Source: Holothuria scabra (lineage: Eukaryota > Echinodermata > Holothuroidea > Aspidochirotida > Holothuriidae). From it: DNA of 64,000 bases. Location of the stretch: assembly GCA_037179385.1 (NCBI GenBank), contig CM074196.1, positions 29,161,986 through 29,225,985 of the forward strand, written 5' to 3'. Position numbers and translations under genes: made by a program. The stretch's first letter is position 1. The number at the start of each line of letters is the position of its first letter. Of the stretch, positions 36,594-47,123 are shown one piece after another. The notes below the pieces were generated by a model. It was not told where the DNA came from. It did no database searches and saw only the letters and a list, made by a program, of their open reading frames with translations.

Positions 36594-38901
36594 AGAAGAG
36601 CCCACAAAAATTGGGGTACTTGCCCTGTGGGCTATGAAGAAGTGTAAAGGCAGTAGCCTTTTACTTGTCCCAGCTTGTCAGGAAGGGGATTTTTTGAAGT
36701 CTGAATAAAACCAAAATGTGTCCCTATAATGTGGTAAAATATCTCCCAAAAATACTTGAAACTGGAGTAAATGAAAATTGTAACCTTTTGTAAATTTGGG
36801 AGAACAAACTGTACACAACATCCAATGAATTCCCTAACTTTTGACAAAAATACCCTGCTTCATGAATTTGGATTCTCTCAATCTATCACTAAAAGTTTAA
36901 AGGGTATAGTATTGAGATGGAATGTTGAGTAGTTTGCCAGATATGCAAACGTCGGTCTTGGACTTCTAGGGTCCATTTTTCTCTAGACCTGCTTGGCATT
37001 TGGGATCAGTTTTTTTTTTCTTTTTTTTTGCCAGATGGAATATATTTTGGAGGATATGAAATGAACAATTTTAGGTTTTTGTATGTACATACAAAAACAT
37101 CACTTTTTTCTTCTTGTTGCTCATGTCTTTAACATGTTTATGAGAATCACAGACTGACCATGTGTTGACAAACTTGTTTTAATAGCAGGTCAAAGCTAAA
37201 CCAATCAGAATGGCAAATTTATTGTAACCAATCACTATGGATGGTAGAATTAGGTTTTCACTTTGTGCAAAACAATTCCTATAGTTCATTTAAGACGCCA
37301 GCATTGCATAGAATTAATCTGTATGGAAAATAGGAGAATGTTCCATTATTCAGTATAATTTCACACAAACAGAGGGGAAAATTCCTTCCACTTTCCTCTT
37401 AAAGAGTCCACAATTTTGCACAAATGTTATTGTACACCAAGCTTTCTCAACTGGTGGTTTTCACAACACTTGTAGAGCATGGCGCCATTTAAAGATGGTG
37501 CACATAGCAATGACTTGCTGCAAGAAACAATCCAAACTAAAATTTCCAAGCTGCAAATGGAAAAAGCAGCCCAGGAAGAAGCTTCATTACGGCTCTGTGG
37601 TACAATTAAAAATTGTTACTACAAAAAAGGCTTTTCATTCAAGGGGGAGGGAGCATGTTCAATTGTTCACCCAAAATTTCTCAAAGGTTGACTCTAAAGG
37701 ATTTAATAGGCCTATTACCCATAAATGACCTCAACTCAACTCTCAAGTCTGTTTCTGTCAAAGTGAAGAGTCTTGCACCATTTTGCATTAAGACTGCCTG
37801 AAAAGGGCAAAGATTTTCAGAGGAGGGGGTATCCCCCTTCTTAAGTGTGACAAAACTCCACCTGTGATATGTGCCTCCCTTCGCAAAAAGAAAGTAAGTT
37901 ACTCAGTTTACAGTCATGCTGGTAAGTGACACTACAGTACCTTCAATCTCCATACAATCAAGTGTCACTTCACTGAATAGAGCACAGTGCCTTGAAAAAG
38001 CCTGCTGTAGACAAACACTGAGTACGACAACATAAAGATTACCATGCATGGATAACATGATGAAAGATGTTGATCAATATCAATACATTACATTTTCACC
38101 AATTAAATCACATGACCATACAAATATGATATCACAGAATAGAACACCCTTCTTGAGGTACAATAAGCCTGTAGCTTTCAACCTTGCAAAGCTACATACT
38201 TTTGTAAACTTGCAAAGCTACGTTCTTACCTCAAAACTGTAACTTACAACAACACAAATGCAGATAGCTGATTTGCAAAGAGGTAGTATACAGTGGCCAG
38301 GGAGCTACAAGTCTCAGATGCACCTACAGTACAATCACTGCCAAAATTTATCACGACACCAAGTCCCTCCAAAACAAATGGAATATTGCCTTTTAAACAT
38401 CTCTCATGATAGATGCTCTGTCCATTTTCTCTACTTTAATGTTGGTTTGAAAAAACTGATCATTCCTGAGTAAAACAACATTGAAACAGGGGAAAGGGGT
38501 ATATGTTTCATTTACTTTTGTCAGAGATTGTTGAGCAAAGGAGGAGCAGGGCATCATTTTCTCATCTCATTTTCTCATCAATCTCTAACAGCTCATTGGT
38601 TTACTTCACAAGCATGGAGTTCTTCTATAGTACCAAATGGGAACATGCTCATTTTTCAAAGCTTTTCCTCAAAGAATGATGTCATATGACATCAATTTGC
38701 ATTTAAGGTCTACAGTAGGTAGAAAGATATGCAGTAAGCATTTTTGGTCTACAGTATCTGTGTAGTCACCCGTAATGACCCTTCACCCCATTTAGAACAC
38801 CAAACTATGATACTATCTGTATTAAGACTATGTATGTACAGCACAATGCTCGTAAAATGAACGTTCACAGTCAACTGATGACCATATTAATTATCACTTA
38901 C
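36594..38901. other. End of intron 3, nothing identified
   Basis: Low-complexity AT sequence; no repeat family or exon recognised. The open frames at 37479-37801 show no motif or splice support. Confidence 0.45.
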
Positions 38902-39033
38902 CGCTGCTTTCAAATGGGCAGATGACAGTCCTGCATGAGTGATTGTTGAAAAATAAGGCTCTTCTGTCTCTAGATCAATGTAATAATTAGCACCAGCATT
39001 GAAGTATCTTGAGTCATAGTAGTTGTGATTATC
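38902..39033 (-). CDS. PLXDC: PLXDC-like protein, exon 3
   Basis: This 132-bp exon (44 codons, phase 0 at both ends) lies on the minus strand between acceptor ACTGTCATTTCAG and donor GTAAGTGA. It starts DNHNYYDSRYFN and ends ITHAGLSSAHLKAA. Vertebrate PLXDC proteins have the same two landmarks: an acidic D-H-x-YY-x-SR block followed by a loop, then a short helix-like L-S-x-[TA]-H-x-x-AA leading into the FPFYGH stretch, which here is exon 4. The loop between the blocks is shorter than I recall for the vertebrate proteins. Codons are intact with no frameshift. The exon is followed by the 32.8-kb intron. Confidence 0.92.
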
Positions 39034-40635
39034 CTGAAATGACAGTAGGTTCAAGGTTTCAATGATTTAAAAACACTAAATAAGCTACTGTAGCTCAGTA
39101 ATTCTTTGGCACATGGAATGGGCACAGCATGCGGTACACAAACGGAGCCCAGTACAGGGTTAACAGTGATCCCTTGTTTTTGTGCACTTTGTGCATACAA
39201 TACTTGGCATTATAAATCTGAATAGCCAACCAAAACAAAAACAGGTACTACTTAGCTCTATTTTACAGCACTTAATGCATATTTTTTAAACCAAAAATGT
39301 AGTTTTGCAAAAGTTCACTGCACTATGATTCCTCCACATCTTAACGTTGGATTAAGAAAGAATAATCTTACCAAAATTTTCCAGTAAACTCAAATTTTGG
39401 AACATGTGTTGCAGGTGCAAGATCAGTTTGCTTATCCTGACCATTTCGAGCATGTGGGAGCATAGCCACCAAAACAAATTTTTTGAAGAAGGTACTGTTT
39501 TTGGGCTCTACCAACTTTGCTGTAAGGTACTGTACAGTACATAATCAAAGGCCTTAAATGCACTTTTAAGTAAGGGGGGGACGGGATTCATTTTTAAGTA
39601 CATGATTTGTTATCCACAAAGTGTATCTCACCAAGTGTTAAAACCCTAGGCTGTGTACAGTAAGCTTTGACCTTTTTTAATAATAATAAAAATTGGTAAA
39701 AAATCAATGCAATTTGGTACAGCAATTATGGCCTCCTAGCAACATAATCTTTTGTCACACACTTTTAATAGCAAAGTGATCATTGCCCTTTTGGTACTAT
39801 CCGTTCCCAAATTTGCCAGATTATACGTTCAGTCTTTCAATGGATCGAACACCTACAGCAGATCCTTCAGGTATGAAGTTCACTGGGTTATATCCAAAAC
39901 TGTCATTTTTTAGCAAGTAATGCTTGCTGAAGTGGCAAATTTATTGCATGTTACATTAATAGCAATTATTTTTCAAAGTACAAAGAGTTTGTCATGTGAC
40001 ATTTTTGATATTTTACTAACAAGACAAGAAGCTGTAAGGTATTGGTCGATGGTGGGATGATAGTGATAAGGCATTAAATGGCTTAAATGTTCAAGGACTA
40101 TGTTAAATACAATACTGTACATGATAGATAATCTGTACTTTGTACCATTTAGCATTTAAGTAGCCTACATTGACAGCTGTTCCTTCAGTGCTTTTGGGGA
40201 TGTAACTAAAACATTGCAAAATCATGTTTACATTGAGCCTGGAAAATTATCATATCAAGAGGTGATTACTGTACAAATGAAATAGGAAGTGTTATTGTCA
40301 TAATTTGTGATTTGGGGAAGTGACCCATGACCATTTAGTTGATTCAGATCTACAGTAGAAAAAGGGCTGTGGAATCATGATGAAAGTTCTGAGTCTGGGA
40401 CAACATTTGCAGGGAATAATTTCAGGTTAAAAATTTTGCAAAGTAATTTTGCTGTTTCAGCTAGTGCTCCTCTATCACAAAATCACTAATATTAAACCCA
40501 TATGTTTTATGTAGAAAATCTGCTACTTAATTTTGCATTTGAAAAGCAATTTCTCAATTTTGTGTACATGTATAGCAAAATGCCATGCAATACCAGATTT
40601 ACTGTTCTTTGATTTTTAAATTCTTGAATACTCAC
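39034..40635. other. Intron 2 (1602 bp)
   Basis: Intervening sequence between exons 3 and 2, bounded by GTGAGT at 40635 (minus-strand donor) and CAG at 39034. No mobile element recognised. Confidence 0.75.
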
Positions 40636-40769
40636 CTCGACAAATTCAGTTGACTGAGGAGTTGGGGCGATGTCCCGAACATTTCTCTCTTTTACTATAT
40701 TGCTGTCAAACTTGAGCAACCAATCACTTGAACCTTCTTTCTCTATGCTGTACCTTGGTTGATTGTTAT
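40636..40769 (-). CDS. PLXDC: PLXDC-like protein, exon 2
   Basis: This 134-bp exon on the minus strand lies between acceptor TTATTTTCTAAG and donor GTGAGTATTC. The first two bases complete a tyrosine codon whose first base comes from exon 1. It then reads 44 codons including NNQPRYSIEKEGSSDWLLKF, NIVKERNVRDIAPTPQ and STEFVE. This corresponds to the variable, charged juxta-signal region of PLXDC proteins, upstream of the DHxYY block. On its own it would not identify the family. It is accepted because phase and reading frame join exon 1 (phase 1) to exon 3 (phase 0) without a stop, and because no other minus-strand open exon in the neighbourhood has both splice sites. Confidence 0.85.
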
Positions 40770-42024
40770 CTTAGAAAATAAATAAAAATAAATGAATTAC
40801 AGAATAAGTTGCCATGAAAAATATGGATATTATTCATGTTTTTTTCATAATTCTATACATAAAATATTTTTAGACTACTGTACTCATGAATATTCTACAC
40901 CATGATAGGCCAACAAGCCAGTTCCTTAATCTGTTTTGATAGCAACGGGCATGTGCACTTCCTTCAAATTGTCGAGATAAACAAAGCAAACCTGCACCTA
41001 CATTAGATACTCCAAAATTTGAGTTTACCAGGAAATTTTGTGGAATCATTCTTCTTAATCCATCCATAAGGAGAGACCTCAAGTGTTGTTTTGTGGAGTG
41101 GATTGTGTCTAAACTGTTTTTTGATGTTAAATTTGCATTCTGCTGTAGAGTAGGACTGAGCCTATTTTCGTTCAAGTTGGCTGGACACTAAGATGCTAGT
41201 GTTGTACATGCATGAACACGTTGACCAAAAAAGGGAACATGGGATGTCTATCTTATGTGCTGAGCTTTGTTTGTATATCTCACACTGTACCCCACAATCC
41301 TATGTGTCAATGAATTGCTTTAAACTAGATTATACACGAATCCAATTAGCGCTTGCTTTTAGTGACTGTAAGCAGCCATTAGTGGGGTCCATCAGCCTTT
41401 AATCGTCTTCATTTATTGTCTACAGTATGTGAATTACAAATCCTTATATTTAGTGATGTTGAGAAAATCAAGATACACTTCAGTGTACAACTGTCCATGG
41501 AACACGTAAGGAAGGAAATTTAAAGATTAAAGGTGATGGACCCCAGTAATGGCCGACTAAAATCAGCCCATCACAATCTGTCCGGATTTGCCTACATAGC
41601 CAAAGAACTGGTATCTGGTCAATGAAGTTGAGTTGTCCCCTTTTTCAAAAATGACTGACTAATGTGTTTGCAAATATAGATCTGCATTATCAGAGGTTAA
41701 TCAGTTGCACATGGCACTATAAATCATGACTGGGTAAACAAAACCAATAGCAAACTTTATTCATCTTCCTCATATCCTTTGCCCATTAACCTGTAATGCA
41801 AATTGCTTTACGTAACAGGTTTTTTGGGCAAAGTTGATAAAGTACCAATTGGTGGGGGGACTTTTGGTAAGCTTCATGTTTTAAATTTTTATAAAATTTG
41901 AAAGTCTCTGAAAATGCCTTTAACTTGGCCCCTGTTAGTGAGAATGCAGTTTTAGCAATCATTAGTAATCTGTGTTCATCTAAAGAGAGCTCTGGTTATT
42001 ATGAGGTGCCTGCTACTGTACAGT
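40770..42024. other. Intron 1, proximal part
   Basis: Part of intron 1 (40770-45757). Near 41375-41403 (GCCATTAGTGGGGTCCATCA then GCCTTTAA) and 41527-41560 (TTAAAGG TGATGGACCCCAGTAATGG) there are two facing-away copies of one TTAA-type terminus. They are probably the ends of two decayed MITEs whose partner ends I could not find. The minus-strand 101-codon open frame at 40870-41175 has no motif. Confidence 0.5.
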
Positions 42025-43450
42025 AAGATTCTCAAAGACAGCAGCTCTGCTCAGGTTGTCTCTCGACTCATATAATTAATCCTTCAAGGGTTATCCCACA
42101 CGATCGCAAATGTGCTAGGATAGTTTCTCTCCACAAAAAAGGTGCTAAAACTGATGTAGGTAACTATCCCCCCATTTCCATTTTAAGTGTAGTTTCCAAA
42201 ATTCTGGAAAAGGTTAACCAAATTGAGAATTACCTAAACCTTAACTTTCTGCTGTATGATTTTCAATCTGGATTTCGTCCTGGTTTTTCCACTGACACCT
42301 CTTCTCACTTTAATACTTAAATGATCTTATAAGATCTGAAATGGATCTTGGAAATTTTACAGGTACTGCACAGTCCTTATTGAATTACAAAAAGCTTTTG
42401 ACAATGTCAATCACAATTTTTATTACATAAGCTTTAAAGCATGTGGCATGTCGGACAGTGTTGTCTTATGGTTTACTTCCTACCTTTTTGAAAAATAGAG
42501 ATCAGGTTGTTGATATAAATGATTTATTATCTAGTAAAATGGCTGTAAGTTGTGGAGTCCCTCAAGGATCCATCCTTGGTCCACTCCTTTTCTCCATTTA
42601 TGTTAACGATATACTGTACATACTCTGCTGTTTCCTGTAAAGTGATCCTAATTAGGCTGATGGTTGTGCCCTTTTGGTTTCTGGTAATAATATTAGTACT
42701 TTTGAATCTACCCTGAGCATGTAACTTGAAAAACTGAATTTGTGGTTAATTGATAGTAAATTGTCTCTCCATTTGGGTAAAACTGAATCAATTCTATTTG
42801 GAGTCTACAAAAAAGCTAAAACAGCAACCAGACCAATGGTACAAATGTTACTTCTTGTGCTTGGGAGCCAGGTTAGACTAATCAGGTGAAGGCCATGAGT
42901 CATGATATCATAAAAAAAAAGTTAAATTTCTTCATAGGAAAGGCAATTGCCTTGATTTGAGTTCTAGAAAGTTACTAGCCAACCTGCTTGTTCTATGTGT
43001 TTTTTATTATACTTGTTGTTCATGGTTTAGTGGACTTTCAGTAAAGACCTAAAACATGCTTCAGGTTTGTCAAAATAAAGTATTTTGTACTTGATTTGCA
43101 TCCTCGCACCCCATTAAATTCTACACATTTTTTTAATATTGAATTGGCTCCCACTTAAGCTTAGAGTTTCTCAATTAAAGTAAAATCATGTGTACAAGAT
43201 CCTTAAATGGTTTGGCTCCCAGGTACTTACTGTATCACTAGATATTCTGTCTGCAAGTTACTCATTAGAGTATTAGGTCTAACATCTCATCTGCTGTACC
43301 TAGGTTTCCCACAAATTATGGAGTTAAAACTTTTAAATTTGCAGGTTGCAAATTGTGGAATTCTTTACCTGCCACAATTCAAAGGTGCAGTATTTTTAGC
43401 TCTTTTAAAACTTTAATTAAACAATATTTTCATACCAAATCGAGAGAGGA
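42025..43450 (+). pseudogene. Dead non-LTR retrotransposon (Jockey/CR1/L2-like) RT remnant
   Basis: Frames on the plus strand, broken by several stops and frameshifts, read as a reverse transcriptase. In order they give RIVSLHKKGAKT followed by GNYPPISILSVVSKILEKV (about 42115-42215), then FQSGFRPG, then LIELQKAFDNVNH (about 42375-42415). Next come CGVPQGSILGPLLFSIYVND (about 42555-42612), a damaged catalytic box reading ADG instead of ADD (about 42657), and LSLHLGKTESILFG. The C-terminal signature KLWNSLPATIQ follows near 43350. The layout is that of Jockey-superfamily or CR1/L2 ORF2. The 5' part, including the endonuclease, is missing. It sits in intron 1 in the orientation opposite to the gene. 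Confidence 0.85.
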
Positions 43451-44072
43451 AGAGAGCTCCATATTTTCATACTTTTAATTTTTAGATTTTCTTGTGAACT
43501 GTGCTGCGTTTAATGTTGTATACTGGGCTAATCATGGGTCGATCACTTAACACACTTTGTAACCATAAAAATATGAAAACATAATAATCAATGAAACTCG
43601 ACAGTAATATTTGGTAATATTTCTCTCTTCTTGTATTATATTTTTGTCTTGTTTGGATTGAGTAATTGTAGAAAATTCATCTTGAAATGTAGGTGCCAGT
43701 AAGTAGCAAAGCATTTTCATAATCTTGAGTCAATCACTTCATTAAACAAACATATAAAATCCAATAATTTACCACATTTAAGGAAAGGTTTTTAAATAAT
43801 GATGCAGAGTAATCTCTTTTCTATCAGAGTACATTTAGAACTTCATAAAAGGCATTCTCATCATTATTTATAGTATTTTTTGCAGATTTCTGGTTCATAC
43901 TGTACCTTTACTGAAACTTGAAAATCTGGCCATGACAAACACTTTTGCTTTAAACATCAAAAGTATGTTCATGAATAACTGGTTTTCATGTTGTTTGAAA
44001 AATATGCATCTCAGGTTACCCTTTCATTGCAATTACATCGCAGTTTACCTGCTGCACTGGCGGTTAGAAGGC

Positions 44073-44661
44073 AGTGATCGACTCATGATAATGATTAGCC
44101 CTCGAACAAGGCTTTACTGTATGTTCGTTACATAGCCTGGGCTCGTTCCTCTCACAACACAGCCCTTGTGCAGATACACTTTGCAACTGTAGTCACTAGC
44201 CAGGACGCCTGCGGAACATCACCTCTTGCATCCCCAAATAACAAAATATTCTCACCAAACTTCACAGAGATGACCTCTGGCACTGCATTTAGGCCTACCT
44301 TCCCATAAAAAATGTTCACAAAGTTTCATCCAAGAATGGCCAAATTTTCACTGCCAATTTTGACTGTAACAGTGAGTCAATGCATCATGTTTTCAAGCTC
44401 TTGACAACTGTTCTCAGTAGAGGTCAAAGGTCATGAGTGGCAAACTTGGCAAAACCGGATACTCCACATGCGTAGCTGTCTTCATAATACCATCTTTGAT
44501 TTCAGTAACAATACGAAGTCTAGGCCTAGGCTATGTTATTCTGAATACCACATAGTCTCAAGTGACTACAGTTGTGAAGTGTATCGGCGCATGGGCTGTG
44601 TGGTGAGAGGAACGAAAACACTGCCATGTTCGAGGGCTAGATAGTGATCGACTCATGATAA
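44073..44661. mobile_element. 0.54-kb foldback element with 19-bp flanking direct repeats
   Basis: The arms begin TAGCCCTCGAACAAGGC at 44096 and, reverse-complemented, TAGCCCTCGAACATGGC ending at 44639. They stay similar for about 80-100 bp through TCGTTCCTCTCAC, ACACAGCCC and AACTGTAGTCACT; the left arm has an extra stretch of about 20 bp. Outside the arms the identical 19-mer AGTGATCGACTCATGATAA occurs at 44073-44091 and 44643-44661. No coding capacity. Class unknown; 19 bp is much longer than usual for hAT, piggyBac or Mutator duplications. Confidence 0.8.
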
Positions 44662-44973
44662 CTTACTATACCTTTTTTATGTTTTAGGGACCAGAGTGGA
44701 AATAATAAATCTGCTTGTCAGACTTTTCTATGTCATCCCTGCACATGTCCTAGGCTATCTCGTTCTTTTATTTTTGCTGTCCTTCTTTGTTTGTCTTGAT
44801 GTTTTTGTTGTGCGAATAAATTCAAATCAAATTTAAATCAATATGTTAATAACATTTTTCTGTTGTTAATATGTGTTAGGGCCCAGCCTAGCATTTTAAT
44901 TTAGATGGCAATTTTAATTTTACTATTTTACTGTAGATGGCAAAATGGCAATTTCTTAACGTTGTGGATATTT

Positions 44974-45569
44974 GACCGATCGTCGGTCACGTTGCTACGA
45001 AGTTTTTGCTTGTGTAATCGATCACAGTCAGCGAATCAAACTGCAAGGGGAAATATTTATAAACTGCAGAACACAGTACACAGGTACACGTACGCGTGCG
45101 GGTTCCGATCGTTTCGTATCTCCCAGTTCAAGCTCGATCGATGGATCGAACATGTTCTGGGCTCACTTAGGGTGAATTCCGCACAACACGAACCCTTAAA
45201 CAGCAAAGTGTAATTTAAAACATAGTTAGTTTCAATAAATCCTTTGGCAAGTTTGCTAGAAAAAAATATCGTTTATGATGAAGGGATAGCCTCGCAGACG
45301 ACAAACTACCCCCACGAAATTAGACAATTTTAATGTCCGAGCTTGTACTGCAAGCCGCGAATGATCGCAATAACTGCAGAGCCCATTCGGCCGATTTAAC
45401 GATCGGTGAAATACTACCATCATTCTTTCACCGACGATCGGTCAAACACACACAAACGCTTCGCTCATTTGACCGACAATCGGTCAAATAAGGTGGAGTA
45501 CCATCTTTCTTTGTCCGACGGTTGGTCAAACAAGCACAAGTGCGGCGTTCATTTGACCGACGATCGGTC
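44974..45569. promoter_or_regulatory. Cluster of GACCGACGATCGGTC palindromes in intron 1
   Basis: Palindromic sites occur at 44974-44988 (GACCGATCGTCGGTC), 45430-45443, 45471-45485 (GACCGACAATCGGTC), 45513-45527 (GTCCGACGGTTGGTC, mutated) and 45555-45569 (GACCGACGATCGGTC), usually preceded by TTT and followed by AAA. The last four are centred 41-42 bp apart, close to four helical turns. They lie 190-780 bp inside intron 1 from exon 1. Either clustered binding sites for a dimeric DNA-binding protein or a short tandem repeat; the function is inference. Confidence 0.6.
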
Positions 45570-45757
45570 AAATAGGCCCCACCATTTCTTAAACTTAGCC
45601 TAGGCTAGTGTCTAAACTCTTGTTTTTGATGTCACCATTCACGTAATACCCACAACAAAAAAAAACAATGTAAAATGTTTAAATGTTTATCATTACAATC
45701 AGGACTAACGTTAGACCTAGCCTAACGTTAGGCCTAGATGTTAGCGATGGAACTCAC

Positions 45758-45848
45758 ATCGACTTCCGGCTAAAGTTATCCTCACACAGCAAAGACACAG
45801 TAAGGCTGCTCCAAAAACGAACTTTACAGTAAATTGCACTAAAGACAT
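45758..45848 (-). CDS. PLXDC: PLXDC-like protein, exon 1 (start codon and signal peptide)
   Basis: On the minus strand the ATG at 45848-45846 opens a frame reading MSLVQFTVKFVFGAALLCLC followed by CVRITLAGSR. It then has one T before the donor GTGAGT, giving phase 1, which matches exon 2. A hydrophobic core after a lysine and an Ala-Gly cleavage-like end make this a classic secretion signal, as expected for a type I membrane protein. An in-frame TGA 33 bp upstream of the ATG excludes a longer N-terminus in this exon. The assignment to the same gene rests on phase, strand, position and the signal peptide, not on sequence similarity, because signal peptides are not conserved. Intron 1 is 4988 bp. 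Confidence 0.78.
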
Positions 45849-46100
45849 TGCGTAGCAGAACAGGGGTCCAAAGACTTCTCAGTAGCAAAATCGGCTAGGC
45901 CTGAACGGTAACCTGTGGGAATGGGGTGTAATGAATCCGTTGAATGGCACTGAAAGGTTGGCAAAAAGAGTCAACATCCGTGCACCGAAAGTTACGAAAA
46001 TCTTCCTTAGCTTCCGCTTTTGGTTGAGGTACTGTGTAGGCTAATTCAATTGTAAGGGAAATGTAACTTCGGAATCGTCGTACACAGTAACACAGTACTT
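45849..46100 (-). promoter_or_regulatory. 5' UTR and presumed promoter of the PLXDC-like gene
   Basis: Only about 250 bp separate the start codon from the left end of the large foldback element at 46101. There is no convincing TATA box. Several GTAC/ACGTTAG-type words occur nearby in 45700-45760. Transcription start unknown; it could lie inside the foldback arm or be displaced upstream of the whole element. Confidence 0.4.
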
Positions 46101-46130
46101 ACGTTTATGGCAAGCTAAATGTGTAATAAT

Positions 46131-46860
46131 TCGATAAACTGAGTTTTTCGCCGATAAACTCGGTTTTTCGATCGAAAAACTGAGTTTATCGCGAAAAACT
46201 CTGTTTATCGACCGAAAAACACAGTTTTTCGATAAACTTTGTTTATCAGGCGAAAAACACAGTTTTTCGATAAACACGGTTTTTCGATAAACTCAGTTTA
46301 TCGAGCGAAAAACTCTGTTTTTCGAAAAACTCTGTTTATCGACCGAAAAACAGAGTTTTTCGATAAACAGTGTTTATCGAGCGAAAAACACAGTTTTTCG
46401 ATAAACACGGTTTTTCGATAAACTCAGTTTATCGAGCGAAAAACTCTGTTTTTCGAAAAACTCTGTTTATCGACCGAAAAACAGAGTTTTTCGATAAACA
46501 GTGTTTATCGAGCGAAAAACACAGTTTTTCGATAAACACGGTTTTTGATAAACTCAGTTTATCGAGCGAAAAACTCTGTTTTTCGAAAACTCTGTTTATC
46601 GACCGAAAAACAGAGTTTTTCGATAAACAGTGTTTATCGAGCGAAAAACACAGTTTTTCGATAAACACGGTTTTTCGATAAACTCAGTTTATCGAGCGAA
46701 AAACTCTGTTTTTCGAAAAACTCTGTTTATCGACCGAAAAACACAGTTTTTCGAAAAACTCTGTTTATCGACCGAAAAACACAGTTTTTCGATAAACACG
46801 GTCTTACGATAAACTCAGTTTATCAATCACGTGTTTGATAAACTACGTTTATCAATTACG
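46131..46860. repeat. Left arm: 130-131-bp higher-order repeat of about 20-bp palindromes
   Basis: Within the arm a 130-131-bp unit recurs, with the same landmark near 46239, 46370, 46500 and 46630. Each unit has about six palindromic words in which AAACNNNGTTT is flanked by TCG. Because the words are palindromic, long frames appear on both strands (reading FDKHGFSINSVYRAKNSVF and similar); these are not proteins. Confidence 0.92.
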
Positions 46861-47123
46861 TGCTTCCGGTCAGTGTATGGAACGCAAAAAGGGCAAATAT
46901 TGTCGACAGCGGTTACGGGGTGATTTGTATCTATGCCTTCTTAAGTAGTAACGGCAGCTTTTGGTAGTGAAGATGGGGTTTGAAGTAGTAACCCTCTGGC
47001 AGCGGATTATTATTACCATCTGCCCAGTTTGTCTGCGTCCATGGACACTCTGTTTCATGTTTTACCGTCAGCTAAAAGTGTCTGCACGATAACAGTTCCA
47101 TGCGCCATACATACTATGGCAAG

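Noticed and set aside
44974..45569. A CRISPR-like array because of regular palindromes
   Set aside because: Palindromes are only 15 bp, few and intronic; no associated genes, and the genome is eukaryotic.
46239..46812. Repetitive open frames reading FDKHGFSINSVYRAKNSVF and similar, on both strands
   Set aside because: They arise because the DNA words are palindromic; the same frames occur in both arms and strands, with no start context or splice support.
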